Shown: positions 52,945 through 62,270, counted from the stretch's first letter. The stretch is DNA of 64,000 nt from Bradyrhizobium sp. OK095 (GCF_900109945.1 NZ_FOBX01000004.1:1-64000); one strand, 5' to 3'. Translations and numbers: made by a program. Notes: generated by a model not told the origin, from the letters alone.

Positions 52945-53772
52945 TTGTCGCGGGCGCGGGGCATCATCGGAACTCTCGTCCTGTCGCTCGTCGCGTCGAT
53001 CCTGTTGTCGTCGCTTGCGCCTGTTGACCCCGGCCACGCCGCTGCCGCGCGAAAGATCGCGAAACTGAAGGCGAAGTCGCCGCAGCCGGCGGCCAAATGC
53101 GAGAAACCAAAATTCCGCATCGTCGTGGATGCCGGGCATACTCCGGATTCCTATGGTGCGTTGAGCGCGCGCAACGATCCGGAGTTCGGCTTCAATGTTC
53201 GTCTTGCAAGACTGATCACGGCGAAACTCAAGTCCGAGGGCTTTGCCGCAACCCGCTTGCTCGTCACGGACGGCAAGGCGCGGCCGAGCCTGTTCAAGCG
53301 TGTCAGTGCGGCGAATGATGGCCGGGCCGATCTGTTGCTGTCGGTCCATCACGATTCGGTGCCGGACAAATTGCTCGAGACCTGGGAATTCGACGGCGCG
53401 CAGAGCTATTTCAGTGACCGGTTTTCAGGCCATTCGCTGTTCGTATCCGAACGCAATCCGCACTTCGCCAGCAGCCTGATGCTGGCCCGGATGATCGGCC
53501 GGCGGTTGAAGGATCAAGGCCTGCACTATGCCGGCCAGTACACCCTGCCGGTGATGGGGCGCTATCGGCGCGAGTTGCTCGACAAGGATGTCGGCGTCTA
53601 CCGCTATGACGGGCTCGTCGTGCTGTCGCAAACGAGAAGCGCGGCAGTGCTGCTGGAGGCCGGCTCCATCATCAACCGCGACGAGGAGATGACGATGAAC
53701 TCGCCGGAGCGGCAGGAGCTGATTGCGGGGGCTGTGGCAGCGGCGATGGGGGAGTTTTGCGAGAGGCGGTAG
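52945..53772 (+). CDS. N-acetylmuramoyl-L-alanine amidase (Amidase_3)
   Basis: A 275-residue zinc amidase that cleaves the lactyl-peptide bond of peptidoglycan. The zinc ligands are His65 (VVDAGHTPDS), Glu80 (DPEFGFN) and His135 (LLSVHHDS), and the catalytic Glu is in VLLEAGSIINRDEE. A signal peptide (residues 1-34) places it in the periplasm. There is no AMIN or LysM domain. Translation begins at TTG 52945, three bases after the Rieske gene stop; no ATG exists before the catalytic domain. The two adjacent genes are functionally unrelated. Confidence 0.86.
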   Translation: MSRARGIIGTLVLSLVASILLSSLAPVDPGHAAAARKIAKLKAKSPQPAAKCEKPKFRIVVDAGHTPDSYGALSARNDPEFGFNVRLARLITAKLKSEGFAATRLLVTDGKARPSLFKRVSAANDGRADLLLSVHHDSVPDKLLETWEFDGAQSYFSDRFSGHSLFVSERNPHFASSLMLARMIGRRLKDQGLHYAGQYTLPVMGRYRRELLDKDVGVYRYDGLVVLSQTRSAAVLLEAGSIINRDEEMTMNSPERQELIAGAVAAAMGEFCERR

Positions 53773-53794
53773 TGTGCCCCGGTGCTTCAACAAC

Positions 53795-53874
53795 CGTCAT
53801 TGCGAGCGCAGCGAAGCAATCCAGAATCTTTCCGTTGAGGCTATCTGGATTGCTTCGCTGCGCTCGCAATGACG
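53795..53874. repeat. Palindromic intergenic repeat, family C copy 1
   Basis: CGTCATTGCGAGCGCAGCG opens and CGCTGCGCTCGCAATGACG closes, a perfect 19-base inverted end, with AAGCAATCCAG and CTGGATTGCTT continuing the stem. A nearly identical copy in the same orientation is at 56411-56490. It lies between two convergent genes. Confidence 0.85.
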
Positions 53875-53879
53875 AGGAG

Positions 53880-55490
53880 CTACAGCGGCACGCCCCGATA
53901 CTCCCGGTTCGCCAGGCTCGCCTCCTCCAGATCGAGATCTCGCTCGATCCGGCGCCGTGTCTCGTCGGTGATCTGGCCGTCGCGCAGGAGGCCGTGGATG
54001 AATTTGCGCTCGGCGGCGATCAGCTCGCGAGTCAGTGCGGTGCCGGCGGCGGAGACATCATGGTGGGCGGGATCGAGCGAATCTGGAAGCTGGGTGACGC
54101 GAATCTCGTGGCGTGCGCGCAGGAGCCTCATCACCTCCTCCGACACCTCCTTCTCCTCCGTCAATGCGTCCAGCGATTTCAGTGCGGCGTCGAGGGCCTG
54201 GCGGCGTGCGGCGATCTCGGCCTCGTGCTCGGCGACGTGCTCGTTGCGGCCGGCCTCGGCAACGCCGAGCCAGCGCACCACCGGCGGCAGCGTCAGGCCG
54301 ACGCCGATCAGCGTGACGAAGATGACGCCGAACGCGACGAACAGGATCAGGTCGCGATAGGGAAAGGCATCGCCATCAGGCAGCGTGAACGGCAGCGCCA
54401 GCGCGGCCGCCAGTGACACCGCGCCACGCACGCCGGTGAAGGCGAGCACGAACGGCCATTGCCAGGGCGGCGACGGATCGCGCTCGCGCAGCGACTTGCT
54501 GAGGATTCGCGGCAAATAGGTCGCGGGATAGAGCCAGACGAAACGCGCGATCACGATGATCGCCAGCACCACGGCGGTGGCGATCAGGATGTCGTCAAGC
54601 GGGAACGCCTTCGACTTCTCGTAGAGCGCCCGCATCTGGAAGCCGGTGAGCAGGAACAGCAGGCCCTCGATCAGGTAGATGATGAGGTCCCAGAAGAAAA
54701 TGCCTTGCAGGCGCGTCGCCGACGAGATCAGGAGCGGGCCGTTCCAGCTGACATAGAGGCCGCAGGCCACCGTTGCGATCACGCCGGAACCGCCGACATG
54801 TTCGGGCAGCCAGTAGGAGACGAAAGGCGTGATCAGCGACAGCGTCAGCTCGACCTGCTGATCCCTCGCCCATTTGCGCAAGCGCAGCGAGAGCCAGCCG
54901 ACGCCGATGCCGAAGGCGATCTCGCCGGCGACGATCAGGACAAACTCGCCGGCCGCGAGCGGCAGCGAGAAATGTCCGACCATGATGGCGGCGAGTGCGA
55001 AGCGGTAGAGGATCAGGGCGGTGGCGTCGTTGGCGAGCCCTTCGCCCTCGAGGATGACCAGGAGCCGGCGCGGCATGTTCAGCCGGCGCGCGATCGCGAG
55101 CGGGGCCACCACGTCGGGCGGAGCGACGATGGCGCCCAGCAGGAAGCCGATGGTCCAGGGCAGGCCGATCACATAATGCGTGGCGGCCGCGACCAGTGCC
55201 GCGGTGAAGATCACCGCGCCGACCGCGAGCAGCACGATGGGGCGCAAATTGTTCCTGAACTCGCGCCAGCTCATGGCGACGCTCGCCGAGTAGATCAGCG
55301 GCGGCAGCACCATCAGCAGCACCAGCTCCGGCGGCAGCTCCACCGGCGGCATGCCCGGCACGAACGCAAGGCCGACGCCGGCCAGCATCAGCAGAATGGC
55401 CGGGGCGATATTGAAGCGGCGGGCGACAAGCGCAGTGCCCGCCAGGACAGTGAGCAGGATGAGAAAGATCTGAAATTTCGCTGCGATCAT
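53880..55490 (-). CDS. CPA1-family Na+/H+ antiporter
   Basis: A 536-residue inner-membrane protein with about 12 segments followed by a hydrophilic C-terminal region of roughly 130 residues. The ion-binding ND pair lies in EGEGLANDATALILYRFAL, and FTGVRGAVSLAAALALPF is the CPA1/NhaP-type signature. It exchanges Na+ or K+ for H+ in pH and salt homeostasis. The tail (VAEHEAEIAARRQALDAALKSLDALT) looks like a coiled coil. Its 3' end is five bases from a family C repeat. Confidence 0.92.
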   Translation of the reverse strand: MIAAKFQIFLILLTVLAGTALVARRFNIAPAILLMLAGVGLAFVPGMPPVELPPELVLLMVLPPLIYSASVAMSWREFRNNLRPIVLLAVGAVIFTAALVAAATHYVIGLPWTIGFLLGAIVAPPDVVAPLAIARRLNMPRRLLVILEGEGLANDATALILYRFALAAIMVGHFSLPLAAGEFVLIVAGEIAFGIGVGWLSLRLRKWARDQQVELTLSLITPFVSYWLPEHVGGSGVIATVACGLYVSWNGPLLISSATRLQGIFFWDLIIYLIEGLLFLLTGFQMRALYEKSKAFPLDDILIATAVVLAIIVIARFVWLYPATYLPRILSKSLRERDPSPPWQWPFVLAFTGVRGAVSLAAALALPFTLPDGDAFPYRDLILFVAFGVIFVTLIGVGLTLPPVVRWLGVAEAGRNEHVAEHEAEIAARRQALDAALKSLDALTEEKEVSEEVMRLLRARHEIRVTQLPDSLDPAHHDVSAAGTALTRELIAAERKFIHGLLRDGQITDETRRRIERDLDLEEASLANREYRGVPL

Positions 55491-55536
55491 GACCTGTCTT
55501 GGCCCGGAAGCGGCCAGAAGGTCAATGCAGCGCGGT

Positions 55537-56394
55537 TCACGCGAGACGTTCGGCCACCATGCGCCCGATGCGCGCGAACGCCGCCTCGATCTGTGCTGAG
55601 GTCGGCGTGCCGCCCTGGGTATAGGCCGCGATCAGGATCGGCCGATCTGGCTTCGGCCAAACCACCGCGATATCGCCCGATGCGTCCTTGCCGTTGTTGC
55701 CGGTCTTGTCGCCGATGGTCCAGGCTGCCGGCAGGCCGCCGCGCAGCCGGTTCGCGCCGGTCTTGCAGCCGACCATCCATTCGGTGAGCTGGGCACGCGA
55801 GGCGCCTGACAGCGCCTCGCCCGTCACCAGCCGCTTCAGATTGCTCGCCATCGCTGCTGGCGTCGCCGTGTCATGGGGATCGCCGGGTGGCGAGCGATTG
55901 AGCTCGGGCTCGTTGTGGTCGAGCCGCGAGATGGTGTCGCCGAGCGATCGCCAGAATGCGGTGAGTGCGGCGGGGCCGCCGATCCGCGCCAGCAGCAAAT
56001 TGGCGCAGGTGTTGTCGCTGAGCTCGACGATCGCCTTGCACATCTCGGTGACCGACATCGCGCCGGCCGAAAGATTCTGCTTCGCGACCGGTGCGTACTC
56101 CAGCAGGTCAGCCTTGCCGTAAGGGATCATGCTCGCAAGCTGCTCCTCGCCGCGATCGACCCGTGCCAGCACGCAGGCCGCGAGCGAGGCCTTGAAGGTC
56201 GAGCACATCACAAAGCGCTCGTCGGCACGCCAGGCGAGCTTGGCGCCGGTCGCAAGGTTTTCAGCATAGACCCCGATCCGCCCGCCGCTTTCGCGCTCGT
56301 AGGATTCGAGTTCAGGTGGCGCCTCCGCGGCGAATGCGGGCGAAGCGGCGATCCAGCAGAGCGAGGCGAGCAGGGAACGGCGGTCGAGCGGCAT
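55537..56394 (-). CDS. Class A beta-lactamase
   Basis: A 285-residue exported serine beta-lactamase that hydrolyses beta-lactams in the periplasm. All active-site elements are intact: Ser65-Thr-Phe-Lys68 (STFK), Ser-Asp-Asn at 126-128 (SDN), the omega-loop Glu162 (EPELN) and KTG at 230-232. MCSTFK has a Cys before the Ser, but the second Cys of the carbapenemase disulfide is absent. The signal peptide starts MPLDRRSLLAS, which could be a Tat signal. Codon use matches the neighbours, so it looks chromosomal and not recently acquired. A family C repeat lies 17 bases upstream of the start. Confidence 0.94.
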   Translation of the reverse strand: MPLDRRSLLASLCWIAASPAFAAEAPPELESYERESGGRIGVYAENLATGAKLAWRADERFVMCSTFKASLAACVLARVDRGEEQLASMIPYGKADLLEYAPVAKQNLSAGAMSVTEMCKAIVELSDNTCANLLLARIGGPAALTAFWRSLGDTISRLDHNEPELNRSPPGDPHDTATPAAMASNLKRLVTGEALSGASRAQLTEWMVGCKTGANRLRGGLPAAWTIGDKTGNNGKDASGDIAVVWPKPDRPILIAAYTQGGTPTSAQIEAAFARIGRMVAERLA

Positions 56395-56410
56395 GGGAAC
56401 TTTCAGACAT

Positions 56411-56490
56411 CGTCATTGCGAGCGGAGCGAAGCAATCCAGAATCTCTCCGCGGAGACAGACTGGATTGCTTCGCTGCGCTCGCAATGACG
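56411..56490. repeat. Palindromic intergenic repeat, family C copy 2, upstream of the beta-lactamase
   Basis: CGTCATTGCGAGCGGAGCGA opens and CGCTGCGCTCGCAATGACG closes, with CAATCCAG/CTGGATTG inside; it matches the copy at 53795-53874 over nearly its full length. It starts 17 bases from the beta-lactamase ATG and ends 54 bases from the next gene, so it occupies most of the beta-lactamase upstream region. Confidence 0.85.
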
Positions 56491-56544
56491 GAGAATGCGG
56501 GGCGAGTGTGCCGGATTTCGGGCAGTGCGAGGGTGAAAGCCCTC

Positions 56545-56919
56545 TCAGTCTCTCAAATCATACCGATACGATTTCGACACGATCTGCCAGCCATCGGCGA
56601 GCTTCATCGCCACCAGATAATCCGTGAAGAAACGTGGCGGCAGCTGGCACCGGACCTTGATGAAGGCCGTCTTCTCGTCGGAGCGGTCGATGGTGACGAT
56701 GAAATCCTCGCGCGGCTTGCCTTCGGCCTTGCCGGAGGGGCGCTTGCGCACGCGGTCGAGCCAGTCGGGTACGGTCAACACCTGCAATTCGCCCTTCTCG
56801 ACCCAGCGCAAATCGGCCGAGGGATGGAAGATCGCGCCGAGCTTTTCGGCATCGCCATCGTAGAGTCCGTCGAAATAGGATTGCACGACGGCTTCGACGC
56901 TCGAACGGTTCTGGCTCAT
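56545..56919 (-). CDS. SnoaL/NTF2-like nuclear transport factor 2 family protein
   Basis: A 124-residue cone-fold protein. SSVEAVVQSYFDGLYDGDAEKLGAIFHPSADLRWVEKGEL is the usual opening, and KVRCQLPPRFFTDYLVAMKLADGWQIVSKSYRYD is the usual NTF2-like end. The fold serves steroid isomerases, polyketide cyclases and immunity-like functions; I cannot assign one. I used the ATG at 56919. It is divergent from the GFA protein across 94 bases. Confidence 0.8.
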   Translation of the reverse strand: MSQNRSSVEAVVQSYFDGLYDGDAEKLGAIFHPSADLRWVEKGELQVLTVPDWLDRVRKRPSGKAEGKPREDFIVTIDRSDEKTAFIKVRCQLPPRFFTDYLVAMKLADGWQIVSKSYRYDLRD

Positions 56920-57013
56920 GGGTCGTCCCTTTGGATGATGGCTTGGGCGGAACTTAGTCGTACACATCGAAATGCGCTATGGCTGTGTCAGCCATTTGCG
57001 CCAAGGCATTGCC

Positions 57014-57442
57014 ATGACCGGATCAGAAAATTCGAACGCTCGTATCCTCACCGGCGAATGCTATTGCCGCGCCGTGCGCTACGAGGTGGCGGACGCATTC
57101 TCCTATGCGATGAACTGCCACTGCTCGAATTGCCGCCGCACCACCGGCTCGGCCTTCAAGCCGTTCGCCGGAATCCCGCAGGACAAGCTCCGTATCGTCC
57201 ATGGCGAGGACCAGCGGTTGATCTACGGCGACGACATCACCCATGACGCGCACTGCGTCCGCTGCGGCTCGCTGCTTTATTCCCGGGTGCGCGAGGGAAA
57301 ATGGGTCCATGTCGCCATGGGAACCCTGGTCGATGCCCCCTCGATCCGGCCAAACGCCCATATTTTTGTCGGCTCGAAGGCGCCCTGGCACGAGATCACG
57401 GACAATCTGCCGCAGTACCGGGGGCATGTCGGGGATTCCTAG
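57014..57442 (+). CDS. GFA-family (glutathione-dependent formaldehyde-activating enzyme-like) protein
   Basis: A 142-residue zinc protein. The Cys sets are GECYCRAVRYEV, CHCSNCRRTTGSAF and CVRCGSLLYSR, and PFAGIP and HVAMGTLVD complete the family pattern. The family is named for Gfa, but many members have unknown substrates and may simply bind glutathione. The ATG at 57014 gives the normal length; the frame extends upstream into the divergent promoter region. Confidence 0.86.
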   Translation: MTGSENSNARILTGECYCRAVRYEVADAFSYAMNCHCSNCRRTTGSAFKPFAGIPQDKLRIVHGEDQRLIYGDDITHDAHCVRCGSLLYSRVREGKWVHVAMGTLVDAPSIRPNAHIFVGSKAPWHEITDNLPQYRGHVGDS

Positions 57443-57623
57443 GGGAATCCGATCCGCGCGGGCATTCGTCGGCGAACCCCGACCGCGCTGGCGCGACATA
57501 CAAAAAGGGGGCTCTCGGCCTGTCGTCGGCGCCGCCTTCGTGACCTCCATCACAAGCGACGGCGGTGGATCTTGCTAAAGCGGTCCCAAAGGGGCGAACG
57601 GCCCTGAATTTTCGGAAGTTGTC

Positions 57624-59444
57624 ATGCGCATTTTGTTCAGACTTTACCCGCTTCTCCTCGCCGCAGCGCTGCTGTTCGGCGCCGGGCCCGCATTCGCAGG
57701 AAAGCGGGTCGCGCTGGTGATCGCCAACTCGGCCTACCAGCACGCGCCGTCGCTGACGAACCCCGTCAATGACGGCTCGGTGATGGCGAAGACGCTGAAG
57801 GACGCCGGCTTCGACATCGTCGATTCCCGGCACGACCTGACGGCGCTGGATACGCGGCGTGTGCTGCGCGAATTCGCCGATACAACCCGCGATGCCGACA
57901 TTGCCGTGGTCTACTATGCCGGCCACGGCATCGAGGTCGAAGGCTCGAACTATCTGATCCCCGTCGATGCCAAGCTCGAGCGCGACACCGATGTCTACGA
58001 CGAGGCGCTCTCCCTCGATCGCGTCCTGGTCGCGGTCGAGCCGGCAAAACAGCTTCGCCTGGTGATCCTCGATGCCTGCCGCGACAATCCGTTCGGCAGG
58101 ACCATGAAGCGCACGCTTGCGTCGCGCGGCATTGGCCGTGGCCTGGCCCAGGTCGAGCCGACCAGCTCCAACACGCTGATTGCCTATTCGGCCAAGGCCG
58201 GCTTCACGGCCCAGGATGGCGACGGCGCCAACAGTCCTTTCACGATCGCGCTGTCGAAGCATCTGACGACACCGGGCCTCGACGTCCGCCGCGCCTTCGG
58301 TTTCGTGCGCGACGACGTGCTCAAATCGACCGGCAACAAGCAGGAGCCGTTCGTGTACGGCTCGCTCGGCGGCGAAGATGTGCCGCTGGTGCCGGTCAAG
58401 ATGGTGGCTGCAGCACCTGCGGCACCAGTGGCGAACCCGCAGGTCGATATCCGCCGCGACTACGAGCTCGCGCTCCAGGTCGGCAACAGGGCGGCGTGGG
58501 ATGCGTTCCTCGCCCAGCATCCCGACGGTTTCTATGCGAGCCTTGCCAAGCTTCAAGTCGAGAAAATCGGCGCCGAGCAGGCTCATGCGACGGCCACCGA
58601 GAAGGCGAAGCAGGCCGAGGCCGAGCGTGATCGTCTCGCTGCCCTCGGTGCTCAGAAGGATACGCAGGCCAAGGCCGCAGCCGATGCCAAGGCGGCCGAG
58701 CAGGCGCAGCTCGTCGCCCAGAAGGCCAAGGAGCAGGCGCAACAGCAGGCGGCTGCCGCCGAACAGCAGCGCGTCAATCTCGCCGCCGCCGCGCCGAATG
58801 CTGCGCCCAGTACGGCGAGCCCCGCCGGCACCAACGTCGCTTCGCTGACGCCGGCGACCGCGCCGGCCGATCTCAGCCGCTCGATGCAAACTGAGCTCAG
58901 CCGCGTCGGTTGCTTCTCGGGCCAAGCCGACGGCAATTGGACCACGTCCTCGCAGCGGTCGCTGTCGCAGTTCAACCGCTATGCCGGCACCAAGCTCGAC
59001 GTGAAGGTGGCGAGCACCGACGCGCTCGATACGGTCAAGGCCAAGCCGTCGCGCGTCTGCCCGCTGGTCTGTGAGCACGGCTTCAAGGCCGACGGCGACA
59101 AGTGTACCAAGATCGTCTGCGGCGACGGTTATGTGCTCGACGACGACAATGACTGCGTGAAGCAGCGCGCCGCCAAGCCCGCGTCGTCAAAGCCCGCGAC
59201 CTCGCGGCGCGACGACAGCGAGGACCGTCCGGTGCGGCAGCGCCCGCAGATCGGCGCCGCGGGTGGTTATGGCGGCATGGGCGGCGCCGCGGCCGGTATT
59301 GCAGCCGGCGCGGGTCGCGCCTCGGGCGGCGGGCAGGTCTTCTGCAATGGCACCGGCTGCCGTCCGGTCAACCGCGGCTGCCATCTCGAATATCGCGGCG
59401 GCGGCGGACCCGGCAACGATGCCAATGCCGAGGTGTGTCATTGA
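57624..59444 (+). CDS. Exported caspase-family (metacaspase-like C14) protein
   Basis: A 606-residue protein. A signal peptide (1-25) is followed by a p20 domain, KRVALVIANSAYQHAPSLTNPVNDG, with catalytic His101 in YYAGHGIEV and Cys152 in ILDACRDNPFG. From about residue 300 it has an Ala/Gln/Lys-rich coiled coil. A peptidoglycan-binding-like or SH3-like segment follows near 425-480 (RSMQTELSRVGCFSGQADGNWTTSSQRSLSQFNRY). It ends in a Cys-containing region and a Gly-rich tail with CNGTGC. Bacterial C14 proteins are cysteine proteases of unclear role. The exported location argues against an intracellular death effector. No partner gene is obvious. Confidence 0.85.
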   Translation: MRILFRLYPLLLAAALLFGAGPAFAGKRVALVIANSAYQHAPSLTNPVNDGSVMAKTLKDAGFDIVDSRHDLTALDTRRVLREFADTTRDADIAVVYYAGHGIEVEGSNYLIPVDAKLERDTDVYDEALSLDRVLVAVEPAKQLRLVILDACRDNPFGRTMKRTLASRGIGRGLAQVEPTSSNTLIAYSAKAGFTAQDGDGANSPFTIALSKHLTTPGLDVRRAFGFVRDDVLKSTGNKQEPFVYGSLGGEDVPLVPVKMVAAAPAAPVANPQVDIRRDYELALQVGNRAAWDAFLAQHPDGFYASLAKLQVEKIGAEQAHATATEKAKQAEAERDRLAALGAQKDTQAKAAADAKAAEQAQLVAQKAKEQAQQQAAAAEQQRVNLAAAAPNAAPSTASPAGTNVASLTPATAPADLSRSMQTELSRVGCFSGQADGNWTTSSQRSLSQFNRYAGTKLDVKVASTDALDTVKAKPSRVCPLVCEHGFKADGDKCTKIVCGDGYVLDDDNDCVKQRAAKPASSKPATSRRDDSEDRPVRQRPQIGAAGGYGGMGGAAAGIAAGAGRASGGGQVFCNGTGCRPVNRGCHLEYRGGGGPGNDANAEVCH

Positions 59445-59460
59445 CCTTGCAGGGACGACG

Positions 59461-60150
59461 TCAAGCCGAAATCGCGCTCGCCGCGATGTTCACCGTCAAA
59501 GCCAGCAAGGCCGTGTTGTAGATGAACGAGACGATGCCGTGCGCGGTGGCGGTGCGGCGGATGGTCTTGTCTGTGATGCCGACGTCGGAGACCTGCGCGG
59601 TCATGCCGATCACAAATGAGAAATAGACGAAGTCCCAATAATCGGCGTGGTCCTCCTTGTCGCCGCTCGGGAACTGCAACCCGCCCACCGGCTGGCGGTA
59701 ATAGTCATGGGCGTAATGCAGCGCGAAGGTGGTGTGCACGGCGGCCCAGGACAGCGCGATGGTGGTGATCGCGATCGTCAGCTCCCATGCCCCACGATGC
59801 GGCGTGCCGAGTTCGGAAACGATCGCCGCGATGCTCGCGAAGGCGCCGATCGCCGTCACCAGCAGGATCACGAAGCGGCCGTCGTCCTGCATCGCCGCGC
59901 TGCGGCGGATGTGCTGATGGTCGTTGCACAGCATCATCGCATAGACCAGCACGAGATAGACCGCGATCAGCGCATCCCAGCCGAACAAGAGGCGCGTCAC
60001 CAGCCGGTGCGAGCCCGGCACGAGCAGGCAGACGAGGATGCCGACGCCGAGCGAGATAAAGGTCCGCGGCCGCGCGTAGATCAGCCGCACCGGCCGCGAC
60101 ATCTTGCGGAAGCGGGCGAGGACGGGATCTTCTTTGCCCTCGATCGCCAT
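59461..60150 (-). CDS. DUF1345 membrane protein
   Basis: A 229-residue protein with about five hydrophobic segments. GWDALIAVYLVLVYAMM, WAAVHTTFALHYAHDYY and GGLQFPSGDKEDHADYWDFVYFSFVIGMTAQVSDV are characteristic of DUF1345. Function is unknown. It is convergent with the caspase-like gene and lies nine bases downstream of ispA, so it may be expressed with ispA. Confidence 0.86.
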   Translation of the reverse strand: MAIEGKEDPVLARFRKMSRPVRLIYARPRTFISLGVGILVCLLVPGSHRLVTRLLFGWDALIAVYLVLVYAMMLCNDHQHIRRSAAMQDDGRFVILLVTAIGAFASIAAIVSELGTPHRGAWELTIAITTIALSWAAVHTTFALHYAHDYYRQPVGGLQFPSGDKEDHADYWDFVYFSFVIGMTAQVSDVGITDKTIRRTATAHGIVSFIYNTALLALTVNIAASAISA

Positions 60151-60159
60151 CGTTGCGCG

Positions 60160-61083
60160 CTAGCTCTTGCGCTCAGCGACGAACCGCGCTGCGGCTTGCA
60201 GCACGGCGGCACGGTCGCCGAAGATCGACACGGCGCTGTCCGCACGCGCGAGCAGGTCGCGCACGCGCTGCTTGGCGCCATCGATGCCGAGTTGGGTGAC
60301 GAAGGTGGTCTTGCCGAGCGCGGCATCGGCGCCGGCCGGCTTGCCGAGGGCTGCGGCATCGCCTTCGACGTCGAGCAGATCGTCCGCGATCTGGAAGGCT
60401 TCGCCGAGCGCGCGGCCGTAATCGTCGAGCGCCTGATATTCCTTTTGCGGGGCCTGGCCGAGGATCGCGCCGGCGATGCAGCCGTAGCGCAACAGCGCGC
60501 CGGTTTTCATCTGCTGAATACGTGCGACATCGATCGGCTCGTTGCCGCCGAAGCGGCCTTCGCCGGCGAGATCGAGGATCTGGCCGCCGACCATGCCGCC
60601 GATGCCGGCGCAGCGCGCCAGCGCGCGCGTCAGCAGCAGCTGCACATTGGCGTCGCGATGGATCTCGTCGCGGGTGACGATGTCGAAGGCCAGCGTCAAC
60701 AGGCCGTCGCCGGCGAGGATCGCGGTGGCGTCATCGGTCTGCTTGTGCAGGGTGGGGCGGCCGCGGCGCAGGTCTGAATTGTCCATCGCCGGCAGATCGT
60801 CATGAATCAGCGAATAGCAGTGGATGCATTCGAGCGCCGCGCCGACGAGCAGCGCCGCTTCGCGGGGAACTCCGAACACGGCCGCGCTTTCGACGACCAG
60901 GAACGGCCGCAGGCGCTTGCCGCCGTTCAGGCTCGAATAGCGCATTGCGTCCATCAGTCGCTTGGGCCGGGCGATCTCATCGTGCAGGATGTCGTCCGAC
61001 AGCAGGCGGCCGAGCAGGGCCTCGGTATCATCAGCGGTCTTGTCCAGACGTTTGGCGAAATCGGACGGGGACGTGCCGGTCAT
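60160..61083 (-). CDS. ispA: Farnesyl/geranylgeranyl diphosphate synthase (polyprenyl synthetase)
   Basis: A 307-residue trans-isoprenyl diphosphate synthase. The first Asp-rich motif is [14 protein letters not shown] (Asp95, Asp96, Asp101) and the second is [21 protein letters not shown] binds the isopentenyl substrate. It makes C15 (possibly C20) prenyl diphosphate from products of the pathway that includes ispG. The residues before the first Asp motif (CYSLIHDD) are the usual chain-length controls; I cannot settle the product length. The ATG at 61083 begins MTGTSPSD. Confidence 0.9.
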   Translation of the reverse strand: MTGTSPSDFAKRLDKTADDTEALLGRLLSDDILHDEIARPKRLMDAMRYSSLNGGKRLRPFLVVESAAVFGVPREAALLVGAALECIHCYSLIHDDLPAMDNSDLRRGRPTLHKQTDDATAILAGDGLLTLAFDIVTRDEIHRDANVQLLLTRALARCAGIGGMVGGQILDLAGEGRFGGNEPIDVARIQQMKTGALLRYGCIAGAILGQAPQKEYQALDDYGRALGEAFQIADDLLDVEGDAAALGKPAGADAALGKTTFVTQLGIDGAKQRVRDLLARADSAVSIFGDRAAVLQAAARFVAERKS

Positions 61084-61244
61084 CAAGAAGGGCTCCAGAA
61101 CTAAAATTCGGCGGGACAATCCTTTATGCGCCCGCCTCAGTCAATCGTTTGGAAGGCCTAAAAAGTGCTGGAAAAGGCCCGATTTATCACAGACTTAATG
61201 CCGGGATCCGTGGCCGCGTTTCGTTCCGCGCCGGAAAGGTCGAT

Positions 61245-61919
61245 TTGCGCATCGTCAAAATCCTGCTGGTAGCGCTCGCGGTCGTCGTTCTCGCGCCTTA
61301 CGTGATCGCGCCGTTCTACCGCACCGGCCATCCGGTTTCGACACTGATGGCCTGGCGCAGCCTGCGGGGCGCGCCGATGCAGCGGGAATGGATCGATCTG
61401 GCGGCGATGTCGCCTTATCTACCGCGCGCGGTGGTGGCGGCCGAGGACGCCCATTTCTGCAAGCATCATGGCATCGACTGGGGCGCACTGCGCGAGGCCA
61501 TCGACGACGCCAAGGAGGACGGCACCGCCTTCCGGGGCGCCTCCACCATCACCCAGCAGGTCGCGAAAAACCTGTTCCTCTGGCAGGGCCGGGATTTCGT
61601 CCGCAAGGGTCTGGAATTCCCGCTGGCGCTGTGGATCGACTTCGTCCTGCCCAAGCCGCGGATCCTGGAAATTTACCTCAACATCGCCGAGCTCGGCCCG
61701 CAGGGTCAGTTTGGCGTCGAGGCGGCCAGCGCCTATGCCTTCGGCAAATCGGCCGGGGACCTCTCGCCCCGGGAGGCGGCCCTGCTGGCCTCGATCCTGC
61801 CGAATCCGGTCAAACGCAGCGCCCGGACCCCTGGCCCGGGTGTCCGGCGGCTGGCCGGGACCTATGTGGCGCGGGGGCAGGCGAGCTCGCTTTCGACCTG
61901 CTGGCGGGAAAATCGCTGA
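61245..61919 (+). CDS. mtgA: Monofunctional biosynthetic peptidoglycan transglycosylase
   Basis: A 224-residue membrane-anchored glycosyltransferase that extends glycan strands. One membrane segment near 5-25 precedes the catalytic domain, with Glu in [31 protein letters not shown] and [12 protein letters not shown]. It shares these motifs with the PBP at 17092 but lacks a transpeptidase. The start is TTG at 61245, with GGAAAGG about 5 bases upstream; no suitable ATG precedes the membrane segment. It is divergent from ispA. Confidence 0.92.
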   Translation: MRIVKILLVALAVVVLAPYVIAPFYRTGHPVSTLMAWRSLRGAPMQREWIDLAAMSPYLPRAVVAAEDAHFCKHHGIDWGALREAIDDAKEDGTAFRGASTITQQVAKNLFLWQGRDFVRKGLEFPLALWIDFVLPKPRILEIYLNIAELGPQGQFGVEAASAYAFGKSAGDLSPREAALLASILPNPVKRSARTPGPGVRRLAGTYVARGQASSLSTCWRENR

Positions 61920-62087
61920 TTTCGGGTCCTTTTCGGGCGTATTTTCCGGCCCAGAACCCTAGATTTAAGGTCGGCCTTCCTCTATAAGCCCGGCCTTGAC
62001 TGGCATTCAGCTCGCCTCGGTTTGCGGGTGCTGAGCCGTTCCTTCGTGGACGATGCCCCGAAACACCAATCCCTAGAGGATATTGAA

Positions 62088-62270
62088 ATGGCCGTTCCGA
62101 GAAGAAAAACCTCGCCGTCGCGTCGTGGCATGCGCCGCTCGGCAGACGCCATCAAGAAGCCGACCTATGTGGAAGACAAGGACTCCGGCGAGCTCCGTCG
62201 TCCGCACCATCTCGACCTCAAGACCGGCATGTACAAGGGCCGTCAGGTCCTGAAGAAGAAAGAGTCCTGA
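62088..62270 (+). CDS. rpmF: 50S ribosomal protein L32
   Basis: A 60-residue basic protein with the L32 start [21 protein letters not shown] and [17 protein letters not shown] at the end. The zinc-free form without the usual CxxC pairs is normal in this group. AGAGGA lies about 6 bases upstream. The preceding gap of about 170 bases is somewhat AT-richer and may hold its promoter; no -35/-10 pair is convincing. plsX, its neighbour in many bacteria, is not next to it. Confidence 0.96.
   Translation: MAVPRRKTSPSRRGMRRSADAIKKPTYVEDKDSGELRRPHHLDLKTGMYKGRQVLKKKES

Noticed and set aside
53795..56490. CRISPR array from the repeated family C units
   Set aside because: There are only two copies, 2.6 kb apart, and each is itself an 80-base palindrome without spacers.
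57624..59444. Caspase-like protein as a CRISPR- or NLR-linked death effector
   Set aside because: It carries a signal peptide and has no defence genes around it, so an intracellular abortive-infection role is unlikely.
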